Below are positions 34,109 through 46,427 of a DNA stretch of 64,000 nt, one piece after another. The stretch is from Myrmaecium sp. VS I D KN 1. Its lineage: Eukaryota; Ascomycota; Dothideomycetes; Valsariales; Valsariaceae. Under the pieces are notes generated by a model, which was not told the origin of the DNA, made no database searches, and saw only the letters and a program-made list of their open reading frames with translations. Within the stretch, counting starts at the first letter, position 1, and every line of letters starts with the position of its first letter. Location of the stretch: contig JADQAV010000048.1 in NCBI GenBank assembly GCA_019775845.1, positions 1 to 64,000 of the forward strand. Reading direction: 5' to 3'. A program made the translations under genes and the position numbers.

Positions 34109-35527
34109 ATGCGCGACCTGCGCCGCAGAGCTCTGGAGAGCAACAAGACTGTCTCCCGGAAGGCGCGGTCGAGGATCTCCTCCGCCGCCAGCAGCCGGGC
34201 TGGTTCGGCCGCCAACTCGAGAACGACGTCGCGCAACCCCAGCCGGGCACCCTCGGAGGAAGAACTGAGTGATGAGGGCACTTGGGAGTGAGTCCGTCCA
34301 CCGACCGCTGACAATTCTTGCCTCCTGATCGTGACGTGTAGGACTGGCTCCACCGAAGAGATCCTGTCCAACGGAGGTGACTATGAAGAAGGCGAGGAGC
34401 CCAGCCATGGATTCGCCGCCGAGCTCGAGACGCGCATGGAGCAGATCATCGAACGGAAGCGCTCTACGATCGAGGGCCGTATCGAAAGCCTGACTGTCTA
34501 CACACACATCCTCAAGGTCCACTATGCGAAGGATCTGATCGAACCAAAGTTGAACGAGCTGGTGCCGGCGATCCTCAAAAGTGTCAGGTCGGAGACGGAC
34601 GAGAAGGAGACGTCGGTTGCGCTGAAAGCGCTGGCCGTTACCATCATCACTGCAAACTCGGACGCGCTCTATGACATGGTGTCGTCGACAGTGAAAAGAT
34701 CGATCACGCATTCGGAGTCGGCTCTGGTGAAGACGGCGGCGATTCATACGCTCGCCACTGCTGCCTTGTATGGAGGCGCTGGAGAGGGCGAGTTAGAGGA
34801 CATTATGAGCTTCTTCCTTGAGATTGTAGAATCGGATGGGCTTTCGGTCGACGCGCACGATGACGCCAATGTGGTCGCTGCAGCGATTGAAGAATGGGGC
34901 TTTCTGGCTTCCTACACCGACGATCTCGAGGACGTCACCGAGCTCGCCATGGAACCTTTCGTAGAGCAACTTGAAAGCTCAGCACCGGAAGTCGCCATTG
35001 CAGCCGGAGAAAACATCGCCCTGCTGTACGAGCGAGCCTACTCCACCGACGATGAGGACTCGGACGTCGAGCACGAAGACGAAGCAAAACCGGTCAAGCG
35101 CTACAATGTCTGGCACCACGAGCACCAACTCCTCCACACCCTCGAGGACCTCTCCACCATCAGCGGGCGGGGCATGTCCAAGCACGACCGGAAGTCGCTG
35201 CACACCAACTTCAAGGACATCCTGCAGTCGGTGCAGAACCCGGCGTTCGGGCCACGGTACCACAACGCCGTCAACGAGGGCAACGAAGCGTACGGCAACC
35301 GCCTGTGGATCAAGCTCTCCGGCAACCAGGAGATGCTGATCGATCGCTGGTGGAAGATGCACCGGCTGAAGGCGCTGCGGCGGGTGTTGGGCGGAGGGTT
35401 TGTGCACCATATGGACTGGAATGAGGGCGTGTCGGATAGCATTCCGGTCGTGCAGAGGCGTGGGAAGACGTCGAAGAGTGAGAAGACGAAGAGGAGACGG
35501 CGGAGTCCGGTGGAGCTTGCGGGTTAA
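34109..35527 (+). CDS. IFRD (interferon-related developmental regulator) family protein
   Basis: Exons are 34109-34287 and 34342-35527, donor GTGAGT, phases matched (454 aa). The N-terminal 60 residues are Ser/Arg-rich and disordered (RSRISSAASSRAGSAANSRTTSRNPSR), followed by an acidic patch. From about residue 85 (ETRMEQIIERKRSTIEGRIESL) to 315 the protein is an alpha-helical ARM/HEAT-like repeat with the IFRD hallmark pattern. The conserved C-terminal region (RGMSKHDRKSLHTNFKDILQSVQNP) follows, then a basic tail (KTKRRRRSPVE). Yeast and mammalian relatives associate with ribosomes or act in transcriptional regulation; which applies here is not visible. Confidence 0.9.
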
Positions 35528-36307
35528 GAGCATTGTTCGCCCCCTTATGTTTCTATCGTCTCCGTTTTCCCTTTTATGCTTTCTGGCGGCTGTTTCTTCC
35601 TTGCGACTCGAGATCCTCATGTCCCGTCTTTACCTACTTGATATCCCGCTGCGGAGGTGCCGCTTCTTATCTCTCTCATGTCGTCCTTCTCAATTACCCG
35701 CGGTGGAGGGTGCATCGGCTTGGCGTGGAAGCCATCACTATTTCCCTTCTTTCATTCTATCTCTATTCTTGCTTCTATTGTTCACAGCTGGGAGGGAATG
35801 GGATACACCAAAAATTGCAAGGAACCCGGTGGAACGGATCCGCAGTTCTGTTCTTTTCTTAATCTTCTTCTCCTGCTTTCTTCCTCGTTTTTCCCCTCTC
35901 ACGTTCTGTCTTGTGCTCTGTTCTTCCCTTGCATGCAACAGGATTTCTTACTGGAGGTATATCTTTGCACTACCAATGCACGTCGTGGTTTGAGGTAGGA
36001 GTATGAGATCCAATGAAAAGAAAAGAAACTTCCCATCCGATTTGTTTGCTCTGTTCGGAGGTCCCTCGCTCGAGATCACATTACGTGGAGGTGAATTGTC
36101 CTGGATCGCATCCGGTAATTGCCACAGGATGTGCGCGTTTTTAACCACCCCACACGGATCGCCATTTTTGAGAGCAGGAAAGTGAATATTTTGACTGTGG
36201 AAAATGGAAGTAAAGAAGTAAATTATGTAGGTAGACACACACCCATCATGCACCACTAAAAAAGCCGCCACGCTCCCCGATCCTCCATCCCCTCCCTCCC
36301 CTCTCCC
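35528..36307. other. Intergenic region between convergent genes
   Basis: T/C-rich 3' regions of the IFRD (plus) and GUF1 (minus) genes. No gene is seen. Confidence 0.5.
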
Positions 36308-38375
36308 TTAACTCTTCGCCAAAAACCCCTGAAAAGCCTTCTGATCAATAACCACATTGCCGACCGCACGGAGGCGCTTCCGACCCTCCTTCTGCTTCTC
36401 CAGCAGCTTGCGGCGGCGACTCACATCGCTCGCATGCAGCTTGGCGAGGACATCCTTTCGAAACGGCTTAATCGTCTGGCGGGCGACAATACGACGGCCA
36501 ACCGCGGCCTGGATGACGACCTCGAACATCTGGCGATCGACGTGCTGCTTGAAGCGATCAACCCAATTGCGGCCGATACGCTCGACCTGAGAGGCGTGGA
36601 CGACGCGCGCCACGGCGTCGACGGGGTCGCCGTTGACGAGGAGCTGGAGTTTGTGTAAGGGGCTGGGACGGAAGCCGGCGTCTTCGTAGTCGAGGGAGGC
36701 GTAGCCCTTGGTGGCGCCCTTGAGCTTGCCGAAGAAGTCATCGACGAGCTGCATGAGGGGGATGTCGTATTTGAGGATGACCTGGGCGGCGGTGAAGAAC
36801 GTGAGTTCCTTCTGCTCGCCGCGGTTGGCCTCGCAGAGCTCGATGACTTTGCCGACGTACTCGTCCGGGAAGGTGATGGTGGCGGTGACGTAGGGTTCGT
36901 GGACCTGGGCGATGTTGCGCCGGCGTCGCTCGTCTTCGTCTGGGAACTCGTTCGGGTTGGAGATGATCTCGGAGGCGCCGGTGTGGTAGAGGATTTTGAA
37001 GGGCACGGTCGGTGGGGTGATGATGATGCTGGCGCCGTGCTCTTGCCGGAGGCGGTCTTCGAAGACGCTGCAGTGCAGCGTGCCCAGGAAGCCGAGCCGC
37101 CAGCCGCCTCCGAGCGCGTCCGAGGACTCTTTCTGCACCGTCACGCTTCGGTCGTTCAGCACGATCTGGTTGATGCTGTCCTCCAGGTGCTCGTAGTCGC
37201 TCTGGTCGACCGGGAAGGCGGCCACGAAGACCATCGCTTTCGGCTCCTCGAACCCGGGCAGCAGCTCCACCGCCTTCTCCGACCCGACGGTCGTGTAGGT
37301 ATCGCCGATCTTGGCTTCCTGCGACCGCTTCATGCCCGGGTTGAAGTAGATGTAGCCGACTTGGCCGGCCCGCAGCACCGTCTGCGGCGTCTGGTCCGGG
37401 TACATGATGCCGACTTCGCCCACGATGTACTTCAGTCCCGTGACGAGGGAGGTGATGTGGTCGCCCGACTTGACCGTGCCGTCGAAGATGCGCACCAGCA
37501 GGATGACGCCCTTGTAGTTGTCGTACCACGAGTCGACCAGGAGCATGCGGAGGGGCTTCTTCGAGTCGCCCACCGGTGCCGGGATGTTCTCCACGACGCT
37601 GGGGAGGAGGGCTTCCACGTTCAGCCCGGTCTTCGCGGAGACCAAGACCGCCTTGTCTGGGTCCAGCTCGAAGGTGTTCTTCATCTGTTCCAAGGCGCGC
37701 GGCGGATCGGCCGTCGGGAGATCGACCTTGTTGATGACCGGAACGAGTTCCAGGCCCTGGGCAAAGGCGAGGTAGAAGTTGGCGACCGTTTGCGCCTGGA
37801 CGCCCTGGCTGGCGTCCACCAGCAGCAGCGCTGCGTACCGTTAGCCATGTGCATATGGAGTTCTCCAGAAGGGAGGCAAACGTACCGCCTCCGCAGCTAG
37901 CATAACTCCTCGACACCTCCGCTCGAAAGTCCACATGTCCCGGGGTGTCCACCAAATGCAATAGATAATCCTCCCCTTTGTGATTGTAGATCATCGTACA
38001 CGTCTGCGCCTTGACGGTGATTCCTCGCTCGCGCTCCACATCCAGCTTATCCAGAAACTGCTTCTTCCCACCCGGTTCGATGACGCCGGTCAGCTCCAGC
38101 AGGCGGTCGCTGAGCGTGCTCTTGCCATGGTCGACGTGAGCAACGATGCAGAAGTTCCGATACCGCTCGATCGGGATGTCCGCGATCCGCTTCTCCAGCG
38201 GCGTCTGCGTGCGAGCGGCGGCGGCGGCGGCATAGCGAGGAGCAGCGGTTGCGCGAAAGGCCCGGCAGGCGCCCGGACCGGGGCGCAGGAAGCGGCTCAC
38301 ATGCGGCTGCGGAGTAGTGCTCGAGGCCCGCAAGCACTGCAGGAGGCTATGGGCGGTCCGCAAGCATGATCGCAT
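36308..38375 (-). CDS. GUF1: Mitochondrial translation GTPase GUF1 (LepA/EF4)
   Basis: Mitochondrial matrix GTPase that back-translocates stalled ribosomes. Exons are 38375-37886 and 37830-36308 (670 aa); the GTACGT donor and phase 1 junction give [15 protein letters not shown], the family sequence. A frame without ATG extends to 38405; ATG 38375 starts a basic, Ala-rich N-terminus ([19 protein letters not shown]) fitting a mitochondrial presequence. All GTPase motifs are visible: [22 protein letters not shown] and SAKTG. Domain II, the EF-G-like domains III/V, and the LepA-specific C-terminal domain ([34 protein letters not shown]) follow in order. The gene is divergent from MAD2. Confidence 0.96.
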
Positions 38376-38764
38376 GAGGAGAGTCGTGGGATTGTCGGTG
38401 GTCAATTCATCGATGGCCTGCCTGGCCCTTCTTCGAGCTTTCTCGCTGCGATCTGTCCGGCGGCGGGCAACTCGGGAAAGAAAATCTTATCTTATCGCGG
38501 CGGTGTTTGCACTGTTTGTCCGCTGGGCTGGTTTGTGAACGGCGTTCCGTCCCTCACCATCATCTACCGACCGACTGCAAATCCATAGACTCTTTGTAAC
38601 CACTTCCGTTCCGCGCTGCTTCCGAGCTCTCGTGGTCCCACCATCCATATTCCCCGCCGTTTTCCCTCACTGTCAAACAACTCCCGCAACCGCTCTCACT
38701 TACTGCCGTTTCCACGTCAACCGGCCTGTAAACAAACCGTCTGTCCGCGCAAGCAACGTTCATA
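38376..38764. promoter_or_regulatory. Shared divergent promoter of GUF1 and MAD2
   Basis: The two ATGs are 389 bp apart and face away from each other. The interval contains both leaders and promoters. No particular motif is claimed. Confidence 0.5.
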
Positions 38765-39938
38765 ATGGCTTCCGAAGTCAGAACAAGGAGTTCAAAGGCT
38801 TCCTCGTCTAAGAAGGAATCGTCATCCAAGAAGGAATCGTCATCCAAGAAGGAATCGTCATCCAAGAAGGAATCGTCATCCAAGAAAGATGGCTCGAAGA
38901 AGAGCTCGTCCAAGTCGGACTCCTCCAAGGTTCACAAGCTGGCGTTGAAGGGTGAGTTAGGACCGGTCAGCCAGTACTATGCATACGATGCATACTAACA
39001 TTGGCGCAGGTTCGTCGAAGATCGTCTCGGAATTTGTAGGCTCTCACCTGTCGTCATACTCACAAATACTGACCCGATCCAGTTTGAGTATTCTATCAAT
39101 ACCATTTTGTAAGATCTCCGCACCTCCGAGCTCCGCCGCAACTACTAACATCCCCCAGGTTCCAGCGCGGAGTATACCCGGCAGAGGACTTCACCGCGTA
39201 AGATCTACAATGACTCTTCACCAGCTCATGGACTGACTCGCCTTGCAGCGTCAAGAAGTACGGTCTTACCATGATGGGTACGTACCGTCGGAAGCTGTGG
39301 TTTCCCACACACTTGCTAATCCCCTACAGTAACGGCCGACGATCAAGTCAAAGCCTACATCAAGAAGATCATGTCTCAGCTCAAGGAGTGGATGTACGGC
39401 GGCAAGATCTCCAAGCTCATCGTCGTCATCACCGACAAGGAGACCGGCGAGCACGTGGAGCGATGGCAATTCGATGTATGTTTACCCCCTCCCCGCCTGC
39501 CAAAGCTCATCCCAGTAACCATCGAACCCCCTTCTACAGATCCAAATCTTCAAACCATCATCCAGCAAACACACCTCCACCACCAAAAAGCCCACCGACA
39601 AAGAAAACACGAGCGTCGAGGGCTCCGAAACCTCCGCCATCGCCTCGGAGAAGGAGAAGCCCGAGAAAGAAAAGCCCGAAAAAACCGAAGCCGAAATCCA
39701 AGCGGAGATCCAATCTATCTTCCGCCAAATCACAGCCTCGGTGACCTTCCTGCCTATGCTGGACGGGCACTGCACTTTCAACGTGCTCGTCTACGCCGAC
39801 GCCGATTCGGCCGTGCCGCTCGAGTGGGGCGACAGCGACGCCAAGGAGATCCGCAACGGCGAGAAGGTTCAGCTGCGCAGCTTCTCGACCGCAAGCCATC
39901 AGGTCGATACCCTGGTGAGTTATCGGTTGGCGGACTGA
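38765..39938 (+). CDS. MAD2: Spindle assembly checkpoint protein MAD2 with extended N-terminus
   Basis: HORMA-domain protein that binds MAD1 and CDC20 at unattached kinetochores and restrains the anaphase-promoting complex. Seven exons: 38765-38951, 39010-39035, 39083-39108, 39159-39197, 39249-39277, 39330-39475 and 39540-39938; all phases agree (283 aa). Exons 2-5 are tiny (26-39 nt). The joined core reads [38 protein letters not shown], then the C-terminal safety belt ending HQVDTLVSYRLAD. Two features are unusual: a 60-residue Ser/Lys-rich N-terminal extension built from an 18-bp repeat (KESSSK), and a charged insert of about 45 residues (KPTDKENTSVEGSETS...EKEKPEKEKPEKTEAE) after IQIFKP. 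Yeast and animal MAD2 have about 200 residues. The insert lies in the loop region of the HORMA fold. Confidence 0.95.
38801..38890 (+). repeat. 18-bp coding tandem repeat in MAD2 N-terminus
   Basis: TCGTCATCCAAGAAGGAA occurs three times perfectly (38819-38872) with a degenerate copy on each side (38801-38818, 38873-38890). It encodes repeated Ser-Ser-Lys-Lys-Glu-Ser units. Such perfect in-frame repeats tend to vary in copy number between strains. Confidence 0.93.
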
Positions 39939-40482
39939 GGGGCGGCGTGTTTTCTTGCTTTGCTTCTGTTTTGGATTGGTGGTGGGTTTGTTTGGGGCTT
40001 TGGCGTTTGGGGATGCTTGGGTTGTTTTTCTTCAGTCCTCGGGGATTGCGCCGCTCGGCGATGTTGGAAGGACTATGGGATCAGGAATGTCATGATGTGT
40101 ATAGAAAGTTTGATGTCAACGGCCTTTTTTCCAGCTTGAAATAATGTGTTTCACGAGAAATCGAAGCGTGAGTATATTCTTCTTGTATTCAAGAGAAGAC
40201 ATATCATCACCACTGCAAATTCACTCTGCGGCTCACATCGCAATACAGTCCATAGTTTCTCTTTTCTACGACCAGCAGTCAACGAGATTCATACATAACA
40301 CATACGAGATATTCAGCGATAACGAAACAAGGATCCTCCAGGCCACCTTTTTTCTCTAAAAACACCAATTCCCAGCGCCATCGCCATGCAAGAAGAACAA
40401 AAAGAAGTATCGGGGGTTGCTCATCAAAACGTGTCAACCTGCAAAGCCAACAACGAAGACCACACTCATCTCAAGCCGCCCA
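39939..40482. other. Intergenic region between convergent MAD2 and RPC1 genes
   Basis: 3' regions of the two convergent genes. No gene is seen. Confidence 0.5.
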
Positions 40483-43400
40483 TCAAGCAGCCGCTACCGC
40501 CACCGCAGGAGCCTGCGCATTCTGACCCGCAACCTCCGCCCAGCAGTCCTCAAACAAAGTCGGTTTCTTGCAAATATCCTCATCGGAGAGGCCAAGCTGG
40601 CGCACGACCTTGAAAGCACCAGTGCCAATGCTCATGCTCTGACCCATGATGATGCACTCGGAGACGCCCTCGATGCGATCCTTCTTCATGTGGAAGGCGG
40701 CGTCGAAGAGGTGGTCGGGCGTCTTCTCGAAGGAAGCGAGCTGGAGGACGGAGTCGCGCATCTTGGCGAGGCCGAAGCGGGTGATGCCGAGCACGTCGCC
40801 CTTGAACGTCATCACGTCCGCCAGCAGCTGCATGTGCCGGGGGTCGATGTCCATGGAGCCCATCACGCTGCCGATCTCGTCAACGATGGTGCGCCGCGCG
40901 GCTTCGATGCCGAGGACCTCTTTCATCTCCATCACGTGGTTGGAGCGCGTTTTGAGCCCGTCGATCCCTTCCGTTGTCATGCACTGCTTCAGCCCGTAGC
41001 CTTCGACCAGGAGCATCACTTCGTAGTTGCCGTTTGCGTTGGGCGTGTCTTCCTTTTTGAGGATGGCACGCTGGGCGTCCGGGTAGCCCTTGATGACGAC
41101 GTCGGGGAGCATGCGCTTGAGCGCCGCTACGCGGCGGAAGTAGTCCGTGTCTTCCTTCTTGGACGCGGTGCGCTTCTTGGAGTTGGCGTCGACTTCGGCT
41201 ACACCCACACGGATCTGATTGTTCACGATGTAGGTCGAGTCGCCGTGGCGGGCAAGCTTTAGGGCCTTGGCGCTGTGAATGGCGTTCTTGATGTCGTCCA
41301 TCGTGATATCGAGCTGAAGCTTCTCGATGGTCGAATGGTCGACACGCATGTTGAGGTAGCAGCCATCGGCATGCCAAACGTCTTCGATGTAGGCGATGAC
41401 ATCCCTGAGGTAGGTCTTTTCAACCTTCGATTTGACGATCCGAGCGGCCTGCTCGGACTCCTTGTTGGACAACTCGCAGGTGATGACGGGGGTGGAGATG
41501 ACCTTGGAGGCGTTGATGATTTCCTTAATACGCGGCACACCTTGAGTGATACTCATACCAGCGACACCAGCAAAATGGAAAGTTTTCAAAGTCATCTGCG
41601 TACCAGGTTCACCGATGGACTGCGCACCGACGGCACCAACAGCGTGTCCAGGCTGGGTCTTAGAGCGCTCATACTTCGTCAAACAGAGTTCGATGAAACG
41701 AGCCAGAGCTGTCTCGGATATCTTTGCGACGCCATCGATGACATTGGTAGCGCCGGCGTAGTGCTTTTGAGCGTTGGCGAGCTTCTGAGCTTTCTTGGAT
41801 ATGTAATCCTCCACGGTGTCCAAGAAGTCGCGAGCACTTTCTAACTGATCGATGGCAAAATCACTCCTGTCATGATAATCCAGCTCCGTCTTTCCGTCCA
41901 GAGTGAATCTTTTCAGTTTGTTACGCGAGGTATTCAGCTGTGTTCTAGTGTATGCCATAACTTCTTCCGGGGACAACCCCGGTTCATCGTTGTTCCATGT
42001 TGTCGTGATGGCATGGCTAAAAGTCCTGTCGAAGTGCACCGGTTTGGCTTTACCCTCCATATCAACGGGATCAAGGTTATCCTCGCCATACTGGAACTGG
42101 ACAATAGCAGAGGAAGAAGTCCGCACCGTGTTGTCGTATTGCGAAGACAGATCTTCCAAACTCTTCATCAATCTTCTGGACATGTAACCTGTCTCGGCAG
42201 TCTTGACAGCGGTATCGACCAGACCTTCACGACCAGACATGGCGTGAAAGATGAACTCATAAGGCGTCAGACCGGTGTAGAAACTGTTGCTCACGAAACC
42301 CTTCGAGGCAGGTTGACGGGCCGCCTTAGGGAAATGGGGCAGTGTTCTGTCCTGGAAGCCATCCGCTACACGTGCACCGCCAATCATCTGCTGCCCCACG
42401 GAGGCAACCATCTGGGATACGTTGATGTTGGAACCCTTGGAACCGCATTTGGCCATGAGCAGGGGCGAGTTCCACATGCTCAACTGCTCGAAACAGATTG
42501 CACCAGCATCCTGACGGACACCAGAGAGGATACCACCGATCTTGTTTTCCATGGTCTGTTCCTCGTCACAACCGGGGTCACGAATCAGCTTGCCTTCCTT
42601 GTAATCTCTGATGAGCTGATCACACTTCGCGTAGGCCACTTCGATCAGCTGCTCCTTTCTCCTTGTAAGATCCGCACTAGGCATGACATCGCTGACACCA
42701 ATGGAAAAGCCTTGGTTTGTAAGCCATCTTGCGGAGAGCTTTGCCAAACGATTCATTGCCTGTGCCGCGTAGTCCGGTCCGAAATCTCTCATCATGACAT
42801 AGAAGACGGAGTCCTTCTTGCCATCACCCACAGTCGCTTTGTCCATGACGCCGCACATGACCTCCGAATTGCGGACAACAAGCCAGGCGTCATCCTCATT
42901 GAGGTCGTTCGGGATGTCTTTGTTGGCTTTAAACTGCTTGCAGGCTGCTTCCAGGTTGATGAGGACGTTCATCTTTTTGTTGGGCCTCATGAGCACGTTC
43001 CACACCTGCTTTCCGGTCCAGAGAACCTGAGGTTTTCGGATGACGGGCTCGGGTAGCTCGATGGGTAATCGCTCGCCAGTTGCCGGATCGACGACGGAAT
43101 CGTCGTTGAACATGTAACCGAGTACATGGGTGAAGCTTTTACGATCGAAGAAGAGGTCTTTCCTGCTGGTGAGATATGCGCAGGTAATGAAATCCTGGAT
43201 GGCAGCGATGATAGGAGTGCCGTTCTTCGGTGTAGCCAAGTTGTTCTTGACGCCCATGAGCTCAATGGCCTCCGTCCTGGCCTCCTCGGTTTGCGGAACG
43301 TGCAGGTTCATCTCGTCACCATCGAAATCGGCGTTATAGGGATTGCATACACATTCGTTGAGACGGAACGTTCGCCAGGGCCGGACTTTTGCTTTGTGAC

Positions 43401-44966
43401 TGAGGATACTGAGCTTGTGCAGGGACGGTTGTCGGTTGAACAGGACAATATCGCCGTCCTCAAGGTGCCTCTCCACGATATCTCCGATCTCGAGGCGCTC
43501 CGCTTCCGCGTCCAACTTGCCTATCCTTCCAATAATTTCCAACATGATCTTGCGCCCATCCTTCTTGATCACGAAGTTGGCTCCGGGATGTCGGTGCTTT
43601 CCCCTCCTTACACATGCCTTGAGCTTCTCGATGTTATAACGGGTGACTCGTTCTGGATAGGTCAAGTTAACGGCGACACGGGAAGGTACCGCAACTTCTT
43701 CAACGGACAGATTGGGATCCGGCCCAATGACAGTACGACCGGAGAAGTCCACACGTTTCCCAGAAAGGTTCTGACGGAAACGACCTCCTTTTCCCTTCAA
43801 TCTTTGACAGAAGCCTCGCAAAGCCTTGCCCGCCATCTGGTTCTGCAACCCTGGGACCTGACTGTTAATGTACAGTGCGATCTGCAGCTGCAGGAAATCC
43901 CACTGCTCCATGATCGTTTGTATCGGCTGACCTTTGACAAGGCCAGCGCGTATGATCGAGTTGACTTGGATAATGTCTCCCAACTTGTTTGTGATATCAT
44001 CCTCATTGCTTCCACCCTCCTGCGCGACTGACGGCCTGATACAGACAGGCGGCGCAGGGACATACTGCCATATGAACATTTCCGGTCTTCCATCCTTGGG
44101 GTTGATTCCCAGAAGCTCGCAGTCCGTATTCGAGATGCGCTTGAACAGAGTTAAAACTCTTAGCGGGTTCATATCGTCGACCGCTCTTCGCACGTGGTTC
44201 TTGAGATCGGGGTTGCTTTGCTTCGCCAGTTCGAACGATTTATCAAAATCAATCTTCGCAGGCGGTGCGACCTTGGACTTCGCGGTTGATTTGTTGAAGG
44301 TGTCGAATTTATTATGGATGACCTTGAGGGGATGACCGCCAACTTTCCGGACGGGACCGTTGATGGCGCCACAATATGGGCATATCTTGCACTTCCTACA
44401 CTCCGCTGAGATCTTCCGGCAGATCTCAGATCGCCTCATGTTGTCCAGGTTCGGCTGTCGCAATCGGCGCAGGAACATTCGTCGCTGGTTTTCCTCCAAT
44501 AGTACTCTCGAGCAGTCCTAGCAGACGTCAGACAGTTTCCAACTCGCAGAACCCAAGGCGCATACCTTGCAGATGCTGTGCAGGACGTTAATGATCATCT
44601 TGAAATATCCAATATGAAATGCCGGAAGGGCTAACTTGATGTGACCGAAGTGACCGTTACATGCTTTAAGATCCTCGCCACAAGTTTCGCATGTGCCTGT
44701 CTTGCTCGAGGTTCCCATGCGAGGATCCATCGGTCCATGGCGTGTCAGGGTGCGCTCTGCGCCTAGGGAGTTCACATCGTAAACGTTGCGGTCCGAGACT
44801 TCGATAACGGCTTGGTTGACGATTTCCTGGTTGGAGCTTTGCAAAGTCAGCAAGGCATCTGAAACTGTCAAGGTTCGCCAGCAGCGACTTACAGGATTCC
44901 AAACTGTAACTCCTTGATGCGCTTGGGCACCGTGTCGACCACTTGCTCCTTCCTGTCCCCGCTCAT
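40483..44966 (-). CDS. RPC1: DNA-directed RNA polymerase III largest subunit (RPC160)
   Basis: Catalytic subunit of the nuclear enzyme that makes tRNAs, 5S rRNA and U6. Exons are 44966-44893, 44836-44566 and 44517-40483, all in phase (1459 aa, normal for RPC160). The N-terminal clamp has CETCGEDLKACNGHFGHIKL and a second zinc site (CRKCKICPYCG). The catalytic loop NADFDGD at about residues 510-516 holds the three metal-binding aspartates and lies after RQPSLH. Bridge-helix and trigger-loop sequences follow (FIFHAMSGREGLVDTAVKTAETGYMSRRL; VGAQSIGEPGTQMTLKTFHFAGVAGMSITQGVPRIKEIINASK). There is no heptad tail, which excludes polymerase II, and SITQGVPRIKEIINASK is a polymerase III form. Its promoter is divergent from the FHA gene. 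Confidence 0.96.
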
Positions 44967-46427
44967 TTTGAAGTGTTCACCTGGTCAAATGCATGGACTG
45001 TTGGACAGCGAAGTCTCTTGAGCCGATGCGCACGCGGTAGGAGCAGTCGCGGAGGCACGTTGGCTCTTGCGAAGTCGCGATATGCTGTTGCTTTTGCCTC
45101 CGGATCGCCGTACCAGTCCGGAATTCCTAAGATGCCTGGAGAAAATTAGGTCGTAGAGGGTGGGGTCCCTCCCGGACGGTGGCGGCTTGTGATAAGATAC
45201 GCCAAAACTACCTATTGTAATATACGCTTATGTGAGCACTACTAACCACATAAATATAGCAAAGTTCTATACCCACCTGATATAGCTTTCAATTTGGAAC
45301 CATTCTTTGAGCCTGATTGAAAGCTATATCAGGGGAAAATGAAGCTCAGAGAACCAAGTTCCTTGCCAGCAGAGAAAATTGAAATAATCACCTTCATTAA
45401 CATCAAGGAATATGAAGAGAGTCGATCGTATGCGGGACCCTAAGACCAGGGGCAGATGCAACTTGGCCCCGAGCACATCGACCGAGGCAGTGCACAAATG
45501 CGCTGTGCCTTCAACAGCTTGAACGTCTACCTACCCGCACCTGCGAAGTAGTAAAGTAGGTACTATGGATTTGTATCCGTATGCGCGCCCTACAATAGGT
45601 ATTCAATATAATAGTAGTGTTGGCTCCGCTTGGGCATGGTGGAAGGGGTTCGGGCACCCGACTCCCCTCGCTCTCCAACTGGTGATCTCAGAGCATGCCC
45701 GAGTGCCGGCATGACGGAGCGTCGGACCTCCGCAATGGGGTCGTCGGACGTTGTTATCAGTGCCCAAGCTCCTATCCATAGCTTTATCAGCCCGCGCTGT
45801 GAACGACCTCCAAGAACCTTACTACATAAGGTACTGGCATGTACACATGTAGACGCCAGGCATGCGAACTGAAGAACGAGCCCCCGCCGGCACGTTGTAG
45901 TCCACATTCCCACTCATCAAGTAATCCGCACCTCACAGCCGAGCTTCCTTTGTCTCACTCGCCTTTTCCCTCTGGGATGTAGTAACTTCAAGTTGTCTGC
46001 CGTCGTGCATCACGTGAAAGGCCTCTTACCGGGCGAATCAATCCCTACTGCTACTTACCTTACCTTACACTGGGCATCCATACCTGGTATCCATTGGTGC
46101 TACTGTACGTAAGCCGGCCAGTACATCAGGCTGCAGCCCCGCTACGGAGTGCTGTCTCTCCCCTCCTTCTACAACCTACAGTACCTGCGTACTCCCACTT
46201 CGACGTCCATAACCACCACTCTCTATTTCCCAGTCCGCCTTCCCAAGTAGGAGCCGGGTCTGCTTCACTCAGACTCTGCCCTTCGCTCCTCGACAGACCA
46301 TCCCCTCCTGACCGCACATCTACGCAGCACCCAGCAGCGCAGCGCCGAACGGCCGGGACCCACGTTTGCAACTTCATCGACTGACTGGGAGCGTTGTCTT
46401 GTCGCTCCTAGACCTCACCAGATACAA
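44967..46427. other. Divergent intergenic region with a perfect inverted repeat
   Basis: This region separates the RPC1 and FHA genes, which point away from each other, so it contains both promoters. Apart from the inverted repeat at 45276-45333 I see no gene or element. Confidence 0.55.
45276..45333. repeat. Perfect 18-bp inverted repeat with 22-bp spacer
   Basis: CCTGATATAGCTTTCAAT (45276-45293) and its exact complement (45316-45333) face each other across 22 bp. No target duplication is visible just outside. It could be a tiny hairpin element, a cruciform or a paired regulatory site. Confidence 0.92.

Noticed and set aside
41872-43056. 394-codon plus-strand frame, and the 301-codon frame at 43126-44031
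   Set aside because: Antisense shadows of the RNA polymerase III subunit, whose own frame is fully conserved here.
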